From positions 2,046,001 through 2,110,000 of the forward strand of contig NZ_JARXVF010000001.1 of the NCBI RefSeq assembly GCF_029892515.1: a stretch of DNA of 64,000 bases, in the 5' to 3' direction. The notes under the pieces are model-generated. The model did not search any database, had not been told where the DNA came from, and saw only the letters and a list, made by a program, of their open reading frames with translations. The DNA comes from Pseudaminobacter soli (ex Li et al. 2025) (GTDB lineage: Bacteria > Pseudomonadota > Alphaproteobacteria > Rhizobiales > Rhizobiaceae). A program made the translations under genes and the position numbers. This document shows, piece by piece, positions 41,581 to 52,279 of this stretch (its first letter is position 1; each line of letters starts with the position of its first letter).

Positions 41581-44130
41581 ATGCCCTTTTCCCAGACGCT
41601 CAAGCTCGCCGTCCGCTTCTCGCTGCGCGAAATGCGCGGAGGCTTGCGCGGCTTCCTGATCTTCCTCACCTGCATCACGCTCGGCGTAGCGGCCATCGGC
41701 GGCGTCAATTCCGTGGCGCGTTCGATCACCACCGGCGTCGCCAATCAGGGCCAGGTTCTGCTCGGAGGCGATGTGCGCTTCCAGCTCAACCAGCGCGAAG
41801 CAAACCCCGATGAACTTGCCTTTCTGAAAAGCCTTGGAACGCTGTCCGAAAGCTCGAACATGCGCTCGATGGTGCGGCTTGAGGACGGTTCCGACCAGTC
41901 GCTGGCCGAGGTCAAGGCGGTTGACGCCGCCTACCCGCTGTTCGGCGGGCTTGTGACGGAGCCGGCATTGCCGCGCGAGGAGTTGTTCGGCGAAAAGGCC
42001 GGCGTTTTTGGAGCGGCTGCGGCCGACCTGCTGTTCGAACGCCTTGGGTTGAAGATTGGCGATCGGGTCAAGTTGGGCAAAGCCACCTTCGAGTTGCGGG
42101 CAAAGATCGTCACCGAGCCGGATGCCATTTCTGAGGGCTTTGGGTTTGCGCCGCGCCTCATGGTGTCCAATGCCGGTCTTGCCGCATCGGGCCTGGTTCA
42201 GCCGGGCAGCCTGGTCGAACACGCCTACAAGATCCGGTTGCCCGAGGGCGCCAGCGAGGCCCAGCTCGCCGGAATCCGCAAGCAGGCGGAGGAAAAGTTC
42301 CCGCAAGCCGGCTGGAGCATCCGCACCCGCACCAATGCCGCGCCAGCGCTCTCGGCCAATATCGAACGCTTCTCGCAGTTTCTGACACTGGTGGGGCTGA
42401 CGGCCCTCATCGTCGGCGGTGTCGGCGTCGCCAATGCCGTTCGCGCCTATCTCGACGGCAAGCGCGGCGTGATCGCCACCTTCAAGAGCCTCGGCGCCTC
42501 CGGCGGCTTCGTCTTCACCGTCTATCTGGTGCAGATCATGATGATCGCGACGATCGGCGTGGCCATCGGCCTCGCGCTCGGCGCGCTGATGCCCTACGCG
42601 GCGGCCGCGGCCCTCTCAAGTGTCATTCCGGTGCCTGCCGAGGGCGGTCTCTATCCCGTCGCGCTCGCCATGGCTGCCCTGTTCGGTTTCCTGGTGACGC
42701 TGGCTTTCGCGCTGCTGCCGCTCGGCCGGGCACGCAACGTGCCGGCAACGGCGCTGTTTCGCGAAATGGGCTTTGGCGGCGGCGGTCTGGCGCCCTGGCG
42801 CTATGTTGCGGCCGCAGCGGGTCTTGCAGTGCTACTCGCAGCCCTGGCGGTCTGGTTCTCGAGCGACCGGCGCATTGCCCTGATCTTCGTCGGCGCGACG
42901 ATCTTCGCCTTCGTGGTGCTGCGCGCGGTCGGGTTCGGCGTGCAGTGGCTCGCGCGTAAAAGCCCGCGCGTTCGCTCGACCGCGCTGCGACTGGCCATCG
43001 GCAACATCCACCGTCCCGGCGCGCTGACGCCCTCTGTCGTGCTCTCGCTCGGGCTGGGGCTGACGCTTCTCGTGACGCTGGCGCTGATCGACGGCAATCT
43101 GCGCCGCCAGATTGCCGGCAGCCTGCCGGAGCAGGCGCCGAACTTCTTTTTCGTCGATATCCAGGAGAGCGACCTCGACGCCTTTTTCGCGCTGATCGGG
43201 AAGGAAGCGCCCGAGGGCAAGCTAGTGCGAGTGCCCATGCTGCGCGGCCGGGTGATGGCGCTCAACGGGGTCGAGGTGCAGAAGCTGAAGGTGCCGCCCG
43301 CCGGCGCCTGGGTGCTCCGCGGCGACCGGGGCCTCACCTATGCCAAGAACCAGCCTGAAAACTCGACGCTGTCGGCCGGCACCTGGTGGCCGCAGGACTA
43401 TCAGGGCGAGCCGCTGGTCTCTTTCTCAGCCGAGGAAGGCAACGAGCTTGGCCTCAAGCTCGGGGACACGGTGACGGTCAATGTGCTTGGCCGCAACGTG
43501 ACGGCAAAGATAGCCAATTTCCGCGAAGTGAAGTGGGAATCGATGGGCATCAATTTCGTGATGGTGTTTTCGCCCAACACCTTCGCCGGCGCGCCGCATT
43601 CCTGGCTGGCGACGCTGTCGATCCCGGATGCCTCCATCGGTGAAGAGGCACGTATTCTGAATTCGGTCACCAAGACCTTCCCGGCGGTCACCAGCGTGCG
43701 CGTCAAGGATGCGCTGGAGGTGGTGAACCGTCTGGTCGGCCAGCTTGGCACGGCAATCCGCGTGGCGGCCAGCGTCGCGCTGATCGCCTCGGTTCTGGTG
43801 CTGGCGGGCGCGCTCGCGGCCGGCAACAGGGCCCGCATTCATGATGCGGTCGTGCTGAAGACGCTTGGCGCGACCCGACGCACGCTGATTGCCGCCTTCT
43901 CGCTCGAATACATGCTGATCGGGCTAGCGACGGCCATCTTCGCGCTCGCCGCGGGCGGGCTCGCCGCGTGGTTCGTTGTCGCACGTATCATGAAGCTTCC
44001 GGCGATCTTCCTGCCCGAAGTGGCTGTGGCCACACTGCTGATCGCGCTCGCCGTCACCGTCGGCATCGGATTGCTCGGCACCTGGCGGGTGCTTGGACAC
44101 AAGGCGGCCCCGGTCCTTCGCAACCTCTAG
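41581..44130 (+). CDS. ABC transporter permease, YbbP-like FtsX family
   Basis: An 849-residue integral membrane protein with two FtsX-like four-helix units and large periplasmic MacB-type domains. Helices lie near residues 20-40 (FLIFLTCITLGVAAIGGV), 255-420 (LVGLTALIVGGVGVANAVRAYLDGKRGVIATFKSLGASGGFVF...) and 700 to the end (AASVALIASVLVLAGALAAGNRARIHDAVVLKTLGATRRTLIAAF). The conserved KTLGATRR coupling motif contacts the ATPase. The start ATG at 41581 has GAGG 9 nt upstream; a GTG at 41566 overlapping the ATPase stop is the alternative. Confidence 0.92.
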   Translation: MPFSQTLKLAVRFSLREMRGGLRGFLIFLTCITLGVAAIGGVNSVARSITTGVANQGQVLLGGDVRFQLNQREANPDELAFLKSLGTLSESSNMRSMVRLEDGSDQSLAEVKAVDAAYPLFGGLVTEPALPREELFGEKAGVFGAAAADLLFERLGLKIGDRVKLGKATFELRAKIVTEPDAISEGFGFAPRLMVSNAGLAASGLVQPGSLVEHAYKIRLPEGASEAQLAGIRKQAEEKFPQAGWSIRTRTNAAPALSANIERFSQFLTLVGLTALIVGGVGVANAVRAYLDGKRGVIATFKSLGASGGFVFTVYLVQIMMIATIGVAIGLALGALMPYAAAAALSSVIPVPAEGGLYPVALAMAALFGFLVTLAFALLPLGRARNVPATALFREMGFGGGGLAPWRYVAAAAGLAVLLAALAVWFSSDRRIALIFVGATIFAFVVLRAVGFGVQWLARKSPRVRSTALRLAIGNIHRPGALTPSVVLSLGLGLTLLVTLALIDGNLRRQIAGSLPEQAPNFFFVDIQESDLDAFFALIGKEAPEGKLVRVPMLRGRVMALNGVEVQKLKVPPAGAWVLRGDRGLTYAKNQPENSTLSAGTWWPQDYQGEPLVSFSAEEGNELGLKLGDTVTVNVLGRNVTAKIANFREVKWESMGINFVMVFSPNTFAGAPHSWLATLSIPDASIGEEARILNSVTKTFPAVTSVRVKDALEVVNRLVGQLGTAIRVAASVALIASVLVLAGALAAGNRARIHDAVVLKTLGATRRTLIAAFSLEYMLIGLATAIFALAAGGLAAWFVVARIMKLPAIFLPEVAVATLLIALAVTVGIGLLGTWRVLGHKAAPVLRNL

Positions 44131-44170
44131 AAAAGGAAGACCGGTGGCGAGGCGTCCGCCGGTCAAAAAG

Positions 44171-44188
44171 CATTAAATCTCGTTAATG
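44171..44188. promoter_or_regulatory. CATTAA/TTAATG inverted repeat upstream of the BI-1 gene
   Basis: CATTAA-ATCTCG-TTAATG. The paired TTAA cores are 6 bp apart, one short of the CtrA consensus TTAA-N7-TTAA. It lies 176 bp before the BI-1 start codon, in the permease/BI-1 gap (44131-44363), which otherwise holds no gene. Confidence 0.3.
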
Positions 44189-44363
44189 AAGCGTTTTTTC
44201 TAAGCTTTTCGGGGCAATCACGCCCCGTTTCGGTCTGTAACGGGTCTTGTTCTCGCCTGAAAGAATCATCATATTTGCCCGAGGCATGCTGGAGTCCCGC
44301 CAGCGGCGCCTGGGTTTGAGTGAAATCCGACACCGGACGGGGCAGAAGCAACAGAGGAAATCA

Positions 44364-45143
44364 ATGGCTGACCTTCGTAATTATCAGACGCGCGCCGCGC
44401 CCGCGGGTGCCCGCGCCGGTGCCGTCATCGACGAGGGCCTGCGCGCCTATATGCTCAAGGTCTACAACCTGATGGCGCTCGGCCTCGCAATCACTGGCGT
44501 GGCCGCACTGGCCACCATGATGGTGGCCACCACGAATGATCCGGCGACCGCCGTCGCCACGCTCGCCAACGGCAAGATGCTGACCAGCGCCGGTGTGGCG
44601 CTCTATGGCTCGCCGCTGAAGTGGGTGGTCATGCTTGCCCCGCTTGGAATGGTGTTCTTCCTGAGCGCCCGCATTCAGACGATGACCGTCTCCGGTGCGC
44701 AGACCGCGTTTTGGGTGTTCTCGGGCCTGATGGGCTTGTCGCTGTCGTCGATCTTCCTGGTCTACACGGCGCAGAGCATCGTTCAGACCTTCTTCATCAC
44801 GGCTGCCGCCTTCGGCGCGCTGTCGCTTTGGGGCTACACGACGCGTCGTGACCTCTCCGGCATGGGCACCTTCCTGGTGATGGGCGTGTTCGGCCTGATC
44901 ATCGCGATGGTCGTCAACATCTTCCTGCAGTCCTCGGCGCTGCAGTTCGCCATTTCGTCGATCGGCGTGCTGGTGTTCGCTGGCCTGACCGCCTACGACA
45001 CGCAGAGCATCAAGGAGATGTATTTCGAGGGCGACGATGTGCTCGTTGCCGGTCGCAAGGCGATCATGGGCGCGCTGCGCCTCTATCTCGACTTCATCAA
45101 CCTGTTCACCTTCCTGCTGCAGTTCCTCGGCAACCGCGACTAA
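44364..45143 (+). CDS. Bax inhibitor-1/YccA family membrane protein
   Basis: A 259-residue protein with seven hydrophobic segments of the BI-1/TMBIM family: LRAYMLKVYNLMALGLAITGVAALATMMV, MVFFLSARIQTMTVSGAQTAFWVFSGLMGLSLSSIFLVYT, and the closing LRLYLDFINLFTFLLQFLGNRD with the pore-facing aspartates. Bacterial members such as BsYetJ conduct calcium; YccA modulates FtsH. GAGGAAA precedes the ATG at 44364. It is a single gene with a terminator downstream. Confidence 0.93.
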   Translation: MADLRNYQTRAAPAGARAGAVIDEGLRAYMLKVYNLMALGLAITGVAALATMMVATTNDPATAVATLANGKMLTSAGVALYGSPLKWVVMLAPLGMVFFLSARIQTMTVSGAQTAFWVFSGLMGLSLSSIFLVYTAQSIVQTFFITAAAFGALSLWGYTTRRDLSGMGTFLVMGVFGLIIAMVVNIFLQSSALQFAISSIGVLVFAGLTAYDTQSIKEMYFEGDDVLVAGRKAIMGALRLYLDFINLFTFLLQFLGNRD

Positions 45144-45190
45144 GCGGAGCCTCGGGCCTTCAGGCCTGCGACTGGATCAGCAACCAGATT

Positions 45191-45221
45191 GGGGCGGCCC
45201 TTGGGTCGCCCCTTTTCTTTT
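45191..45221 (+). terminator. Intrinsic terminator after the BI-1 gene
   Basis: GGGGCG (45191-45196) pairs with CGCCCC (45207-45212) around a 10-nt loop containing a second small GCCC/GGGT pairing, followed by TTTTCTTTT. Confidence 0.8.
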
Positions 45222-45269
45222 GGGGTGCAATCTGCTTGAATTCAGGCAGAATCCAAAGGTGCCTAAATA

Positions 45270-45842
45270 ATGAGCAGTATCAATATTCGGCCGGCCGTGC
45301 CGAGCGATCTCGACGCGATCACCTCGATCTATGAAGATGCGGTAATGCACGGCACAGCGACCTACGAACTCGAGCCGCCGTCCCGTGCCGAGATGGCGGA
45401 GCGTTTCACGGCGCTGCAGGTAGAAGGCTATCCGTATTTTGTTGCCGAGCGCGACGGTTCGGTCGTCGGCTATGCCTATGCCGGCCCGTTCAGGAGCCGG
45501 CCGGCCTATCGGTTCATCGTCGAGAATTCGATCTATCTGGCGCCGAGCGCCAAGGGACAGGGCGTCGGCCGGCTGCTTCTGGAGCGCCTGCTGGCCGAGG
45601 CGACCGCGCTCGGCTTCCGCCAGATGATCGCGGTGATCGGCGACGGCTCGCCGCAGAGCCCTTCCGTGCGCCTGCACGAGCGGGCCGGTTTCCGTCATTC
45701 CGGCGTGCTGGTAGGCTCGGGCTACAAGCACGGCCGGTGGCTGGATACGGTGTTCATGCAGTATGAGATGAATGGCGGCGCAAGTGCTGCGCCGGATCCC
45801 GAATCGCTGCCCGAGCGGAATTTTGCGGCCGGGCGCGGCTAG
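45270..45842 (+). CDS. GNAT acetyltransferase, phosphinothricin/methionine-sulfoximine type
   Basis: A 190-residue GNAT enzyme of the PAT/Bar/MddA branch, which acetylates L-methionine sulfoximine or phosphinothricin-like amino acids. The family pattern is clear: ITSIYEDAVMHGTATYELEPPS, then GYAYAGPFRSRPAYRFIVENSIYLAPSAKGQGVGRLLLERLL (acetyl-CoA loop GQGVGR) and MIAVIGDGSPQSPSVRLHERAGFRHSGVLVGSGYKHGRWLDTVFMQ. The extra 20 C-terminal residues are low-complexity. The substrate is inferred from family only. It ends 15 nt before the convergent DUF2794 gene, with a 9-bp hairpin (45849-45870) across that stop. Confidence 0.9.
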   Translation: MSSINIRPAVPSDLDAITSIYEDAVMHGTATYELEPPSRAEMAERFTALQVEGYPYFVAERDGSVVGYAYAGPFRSRPAYRFIVENSIYLAPSAKGQGVGRLLLERLLAEATALGFRQMIAVIGDGSPQSPSVRLHERAGFRHSGVLVGSGYKHGRWLDTVFMQYEMNGGASAAPDPESLPERNFAAGRG

Positions 45843-45857
45843 CTTTCACCACCAGGC

Positions 45858-46247
45858 TCAGGCCTGGTGGACCAGCTTCAGCTTCTTGTCGAAGATGCCC
45901 AGCACGCGGGCGAGCTCATGGCCGCGCTTGAGGATCAGCCCGCCGGCTGCGACGACGCTGAAGGCGCCCTGCTTCTTGGCCAGCTTCGGGTCCTTGACGA
46001 TCTGGAACAGCGGGGTCTCCGAGGCGCGTCGGAATACGGAAAACACGGCGCGGTCGGAGAGATGGTCGATGGCATAGTCGCGCCACTCATTGGCGGCCAC
46101 CATGCGTCCATACACCCTGAGGATCTGGTCCAATTCGCGCCGGTCGAAGGAAACCAACGCGTTCTGTCTTTCGCGTCTTGCCTCATGAAGCGGAATCAAT
46201 ATTGCCGATTCCTCCCCACCCTCCCCTGTCTTTCCGCGATCCATCAT
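45858..46247 (-). CDS. DUF2794 family protein
   Basis: A 129-residue alphaproteobacterial protein of unknown function. The family core is NALVSFDRRELDQILRVYGRMVAANEWRDYAIDHLSDRAVFSVFRRASETPLFQIVKDPKLAKKQGAFSVVAAGGLILKRGHELARVLGIFDKKL. No signal peptide, helix bundle or catalytic motif is seen. The start ATG at 46247 is supported by GGAAGG 9 nt upstream; the frame could extend to 46361 without support. It is divergent from the candidate ncRNA promoter at 46306. Confidence 0.87.
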   Translation of the reverse strand: MMDRGKTGEGGEESAILIPLHEARRERQNALVSFDRRELDQILRVYGRMVAANEWRDYAIDHLSDRAVFSVFRRASETPLFQIVKDPKLAKKQGAFSVVAAGGLILKRGHELARVLGIFDKKLKLVHQA

Positions 46248-46305
46248 CCGGATGTGCCTTCCGTGACAACTCAGTGACAAGGAGGGTCGCGCTTTCATTT
46301 GCGAA

Positions 46306-46334
46306 TTGCAAGCCCCGGAACCATCGGGTATACA
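46306..46334 (+). promoter_or_regulatory. Sigma-70-like promoter in the DUF2794/DUF1223 gap
   Basis: TTGCAA (46306-46311), a 17-nt spacer and TATACA (46329-46334) on the plus strand. No plus-strand protein gene follows before a strong plus-strand terminator at 46627, so it probably drives a non-coding RNA. Confidence 0.5.
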
Positions 46335-46340
46335 ACCAGT

Positions 46341-46665
46341 GGTAATCGGCAGTTCGGACAATCCGCAATCACAAGAGGATTTCCGTTCCCGGCAGGATGC
46401 TCACGAACGCATACATCCTGTTTTCATTGGTGATTCCACGCCATATTTCTGCCGCTTTTTATCCGCGTTCGCGCCCCATTGTCAGACGAGTTTGTACGCG
46501 TTGCCTGAGACGGTTCGGTCCGGCACTGGCCTGTAAACCCCAAGCCCCCCGCCCACGGGTCTGGGTCGGATCGAACCAACCTCGGTTTTCGAATGGAAAA
46601 CCGAGTGCGACGATCCCAAACCAACTAACCGGTGCCGGCATCGATTTGGGCGCCGGTTTTTTTAT
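46341..46665 (+). ncRNA. Candidate non-coding RNA (about 325 nt)
   Basis: The 424-bp gap 46248-46671 has no supported protein gene, yet carries a plus-strand promoter (46306-46334) and a strong plus-strand terminator (46627-46663). Near the 3' end, CTCGGTTTTC-GAATG-GAAAACCGAG (46581-46605) is a perfect 10-bp hairpin nested inside GGATCG (46568-46573)/CGATCC (46611-46616), so the transcript would be strongly structured. It does not match the conserved cores I know of tmRNA, 4.5S RNA or RNase P. The 5' end is estimated from the promoter. A shorter sRNA from an internal start is possible, as is a long leader lost by rearrangement. Confidence 0.5.
46627..46663 (+). terminator. Intrinsic terminator, plus strand, not linked to a protein gene
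   Basis: AACCGGTGCC (46627-46636) pairs with GGCGCCGGTT (46649-46658), 10 bp with one G-T pair and a 12-nt loop, then a run of seven T (46657-46663). On the minus strand the trailing sequence is AGTTGGTTTGG, a poor tail, so the signal favours plus-strand transcription. Confidence 0.8.
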
Positions 46666-46671
46666 TACCGC

Positions 46672-47442
46672 TTATTTCAGGGACTGCTTCTGCTCGTCCG
46701 TCTTGCGAAAGATCGCCGCGCCGAGGATAGGGCCGGGCACGCCATCCTTGCCGACCGCCTGCAGCAGCACGGCGCAACCGCCGTTCTCAGCGATCTTATT
46801 GGCCGGGAATTCGTATTTGGCAGCTTCGCCGCGCCACACACCGGCCGTCTTCACATCGATCACCGAGTTCCAATAGGTGATAGAGCGACCTTCATTCTCG
46901 CCCTTCTTCATGTCCACGCGCTGCGGCGGACCGAAGAAAACCAGCACCACATGCGCTTTGCGCGGGGCTGCGCCATTGGCGCCACCCGCTTCGATCATCA
47001 GGCTGTCACCGGACTGCTGGACCGACACGTCGACGCTTAGTCCCTCGCCGGCCTTGTTGAGCTCGTCGAGCGCATCGGCGATGTCGGCGCGTTTGGCTCC
47101 GTTGACGTGGATCCGTCCGTTGATCACCGCCTGCGGTGTGTAGACGGATCGAGTGCCGAAGGAGCGTGAATAGGCATATTGGCGGTCGGTGCTGTCCGGG
47201 TTGCTCAGCGTGTCACGCCAGCCCAGATAGTCCCAGTAGTCGACATGATAAGCCAACGCCACCAGGTCGCTGTTGGTCGCGAATTCCTCAAAAAGCTTGT
47301 CGGCGGGCGGGCAGGTGCTGCAGCCCTGGCTGGTGAACAGTTCGATCACGCCGCCAGGCCGAGTTCCTGCTCCGGCCGTAGCCGCAAAAACTGGCATTGC
47401 CAGCGCCAACACCGCTAGCCGGAAAACCAAACGCGATTTCAT
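46672..47442 (-). CDS. DUF1223 family exported thioredoxin-like protein
   Basis: A 256-residue protein. Signal peptide residues 1-25 (VLALAMPVFAATAGA) are followed by a thioredoxin-fold region VIELFTSQGCSTCPPADKLFEEFA with a CxxC pair (C41, C44), then YHVDYWDYLGWRDTLSNPDSTDRQYAYSRSFGTRSVYTPQAVINGR, the DUF1223 signature. A C-terminal beta domain follows. A periplasmic redox role is likely but unproved. The ATG at 47442 begins the signal peptide; the 47-residue upstream extension has no support. Confidence 0.9.
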   Translation of the reverse strand: MKSRLVFRLAVLALAMPVFAATAGAGTRPGGVIELFTSQGCSTCPPADKLFEEFATNSDLVALAYHVDYWDYLGWRDTLSNPDSTDRQYAYSRSFGTRSVYTPQAVINGRIHVNGAKRADIADALDELNKAGEGLSVDVSVQQSGDSLMIEAGGANGAAPRKAHVVLVFFGPPQRVDMKKGENEGRSITYWNSVIDVKTAGVWRGEAAKYEFPANKIAENGGCAVLLQAVGKDGVPGPILGAAIFRKTDEQKQSLK

Positions 47443-47614
47443 GACCGTTCCAAGGATGTCGGCCGGTAGTGCCAGCCCGTTCTCATTGCCAAAACAATAG
47501 GCAGATGCAGACCTCAAGGTGAAGTCACGTTGCGGTGACAACTGGGGACAGCAGGCGCAATGTTTAGGCAAATCAGGCCGCAAATCCGGAATTTTTTGCC
47601 GAAGTGGCCAAGAA

Positions 47615-47644
47615 AAAGCCGCCGGCGCGAACGCCGGCGGCTTT
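47615..47644 (-). terminator. Intrinsic terminator after acnA
   Basis: AAAGCCGCCGGCG-CGAA-CGCCGGCGGCTTT, a 13-bp perfect stem. On the minus strand a TTTTTC tail follows. It lies 26 nt past the acnA stop. Confidence 0.92.
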
Positions 47645-47669
47645 CAAAGAGCTATCCGAAGCGACTGGC

Positions 47670-50360
<2,691 letters not shown>

Positions 50361-50640
50361 GTGCGATCCCTAACTGTCGGTTGCCGATTGGGGAAACGGA
50401 CGCCAGTGCATGCAATCACGCGCAAAGGTGCGGGTACGGCCATTTCCGCTGTCCGCTTCCAAGCATCCCGGCCGTTCAAGGCGGCGCGCGAGCAGGTTCG
50501 GCGCTAATTCTGTTACCACGCCGACCGCTGGCATGGTTGGCTGGGATATAGAGAATTTCCTGGAATAGTTCTAGAGCGATAAAAGCAAATTTGCTGCAAC
50601 GCACATCGAGCGCGGAGCGCGGCTTGGCGAAGGGGACAGG

Positions 50641-51246
50641 ATGCGGCTGATCGCCGAAAATATCGAGGGACGGCGCGCCGGCGAAGCTATCTTCTCCGGC
50701 ATTGGCTTCACCCTCAGCGAGGGCGACGGGCTGATCGTCACCGGTCCGAACGGAGCCGGCAAATCAACCTTGCTGCGCGTGGTAGCGGGCCTTCTGCCGC
50801 TGGCCGATGGCCGGCTCGTATTCGAGGACGGCGGCGAGGACTTTCCCTCGGTCGAATCAGCCTGCCACTTTCTCGGGCCCGACAATGCGATGAAGACCGC
50901 GCTGACCGTTTCCGAAAACCTCGCCTTCTGGCAGTCGTTTTTCGGGCGGCCGCATCTTTCGATCCTCGAGGCGCTTGAAATGGTCGGCCTGGAAACGATC
51001 GGCCACCTGCCCTTCGGCTATCTGTCGACCGGGCAGCGTCGGCGCGTTTCGATCGCCAAGCTCATGGTCAGCCACCGTCCGGTCTGGCTGCTCGACGAGC
51101 CGACCTCCGGTCTCGACAAGCATTCGGAAGCGCACTTTTCCGAGCTGATGCGCACCCATCTTCTCGGAGGCGGCATGATCGTTGCCGCGACTCACTTGCC
51201 GCTCGGGCTGGAAGGCCTGCAGGAACTCCGGATGGGGGGACACTGA
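50641..51246 (+). CDS. ccmA: Haem exporter ATP-binding protein CcmA
   Basis: A 201-residue ABC ATPase of the cytochrome c maturation system I complex CcmABCD, which powers release of holo-CcmE. Walker A is GPNGAGKS (35-42), followed by the CcmA-type ALTVSENLAFWQSFFG, signature LSTGQRRRVSIAKL, Walker B PVWLLDEPTSGLD and a switch histidine in AATHL. Its stop overlaps the ccmB start by one base (TGATG). It is first in the ccmA-ccmB-ccmD-ccmG run. Confidence 0.95.
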   Translation: MRLIAENIEGRRAGEAIFSGIGFTLSEGDGLIVTGPNGAGKSTLLRVVAGLLPLADGRLVFEDGGEDFPSVESACHFLGPDNAMKTALTVSENLAFWQSFFGRPHLSILEALEMVGLETIGHLPFGYLSTGQRRRVSIAKLMVSHRPVWLLDEPTSGLDKHSEAHFSELMRTHLLGGGMIVAATHLPLGLEGLQELRMGGH

Positions 51247-51911
51247 TGCTGGCTCTCTATCTCCGCGATGTCAGGCTTGGCATCCGCGCCGGCGGCGGCG
51301 CGCTGACCGGCGTGCTGTTCTTCCTTGCCGTTATCGTCACCATTCCCTTCGGCGTCGGCCCCGATCTCAACCTGCTTGCCCGGATCGGCCCGGCCATTCT
51401 CTGGATCGGCGCGCTGCTGGCCTCGCTGCTCGGCCTCGACCGCCTGTTCCAGGCCGAACGTGAGGACGGCTCGCTGGATCTGATGGTGCTCAACCACGAT
51501 CGCCACCTCTTGGCCCTCACCGTCTTCGTCAAATGCCTGGCGCACTGGACGGCCAGCGTGCTGCCGCTGGTGGTTGCGGCACCGCTGCTCGGCCTGTTCA
51601 TGAACATGGAGCCGGTGGGCATCGGCGCGACCGCGCTGACACTGCTGGTCGGCACGCCGGCCATCACCTTCATCGGCGCGGCGGGTGCGGCGGTTGCCGT
51701 GTCGCTGCCGCGCGGCGGCCTCCTGGTATCGGTGCTGGTGCTGCCGCTGGTGATCCCGGTGCTGATCTTCGGCGTCTCGGCAAGCTATGGCGCGGTGAAC
51801 CATCCGAACCCGTTTCTGCAGCCTTTTCTCATCCTTTGCGCGCTGACCTTGTTACTCGCCGTCATCGGTCCCGTGGCCGCGGCGCTGGCCCTGCGTTCCG
51901 GGGCGGATTGA
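51246..51911 (+). CDS. ccmB: Haem exporter membrane protein CcmB
   Basis: A 221-residue, six-helix subunit of CcmABCD. The family start LALYLRDVRLGIRAGGGALTGVLFFLAVIVTIPFGVGPD, the SLLGLDRLFQAEREDGSLDLMVL loop and VSLPRGGLLVSVLVLPLVIPVLIFGVSA are all present, and the length is full, so the gene looks intact. In relatives ccmC follows directly; here 197 bp of non-coding sequence and then ccmD follow. Confidence 0.94.
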   Translation: MLALYLRDVRLGIRAGGGALTGVLFFLAVIVTIPFGVGPDLNLLARIGPAILWIGALLASLLGLDRLFQAEREDGSLDLMVLNHDRHLLALTVFVKCLAHWTASVLPLVVAAPLLGLFMNMEPVGIGATALTLLVGTPAITFIGAAGAAVAVSLPRGGLLVSVLVLPLVIPVLIFGVSASYGAVNHPNPFLQPFLILCALTLLLAVIGPVAAALALRSGAD

Positions 51912-52043
51912 GCATTTTGCAGCCAAGCGGCATCGCACAAATGCGGCTAAAACAATCAGCGGCGCCATCACGATCGGATCATCCCGAATTCGTCGCAGGG
52001 CGATTCGATTGCGGAGCTTGAGCGGCCCGGCTATGTAACGGTG

Positions 52044-52112
52044 ATGAGCAAGACAGCTTCTCACAGCGCAGAACGCCTCGGTCCCGGACTGCCGGGCAGG
52101 AGACCTCTATGA
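52044..52112 (+). pseudogene. 23-codon frame at the ccmC position (possible deletion remnant)
   Basis: Between ccmB (ends 51911) and ccmD (starts 52109) only 197 bp remain, far too little for ccmC (about 250 codons, WWD-motif haem-handling protein). An ATG at 52044 opens a 23-codon frame starting MSKTASHSAERL whose TGA overlaps the ccmD ATG (ATGA), which is how a ccmC gene would be expected to join ccmD. This is compatible with an internal deletion leaving only the two ends, but the peptide cannot be matched to CcmC. It could equally be a chance frame in a leader. Confidence 0.35.
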
Positions 52113-52279
52113 CCGTGCATGCGCTTTACGTTTCCGCGGCCTACGGCATTTCGGCCCTGGTGCTCGCCGGGCTGGTGGCTTGGATTTTCGTAGACCAGCG
52201 CGCAAGGCGCAGGGAGATGGCCGAGCTTGAGGCCAGCGGTGCGCGCCGCCGCTCCGACCGCAAGGGGCCCGCAGCATGA
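52109..52279 (+). CDS. ccmD: Haem exporter small subunit CcmD
   Basis: A 56-residue protein with one transmembrane helix (about residues 8-27, VSAAYGISALVLAGLVAWIFV) and a basic C-terminal tail (DQRARRREMAELEASGARRRSD), which is the CcmD pattern. CcmD joins CcmC with CcmAB and stabilises haem-bound CcmE. Its stop overlaps the ccmG start (ATGA). Small size hides it from automatic gene calls. Its presence without ccmC is odd. Confidence 0.85.
   Translation: MTVHALYVSAAYGISALVLAGLVAWIFVDQRARRREMAELEASGARRRSDRKGPAA

Noticed and set aside
44171-44188. A CtrA box upstream of the BI-1 gene
   Set aside because: The TTAA cores are 6 bp apart rather than 7, so it is listed only as an inverted repeat.
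46306-46536. A 76-codon plus-strand frame at the start of the candidate ncRNA
   Set aside because: It begins before the presumed transcript start, lacks a ribosome site and has no recognisable features.
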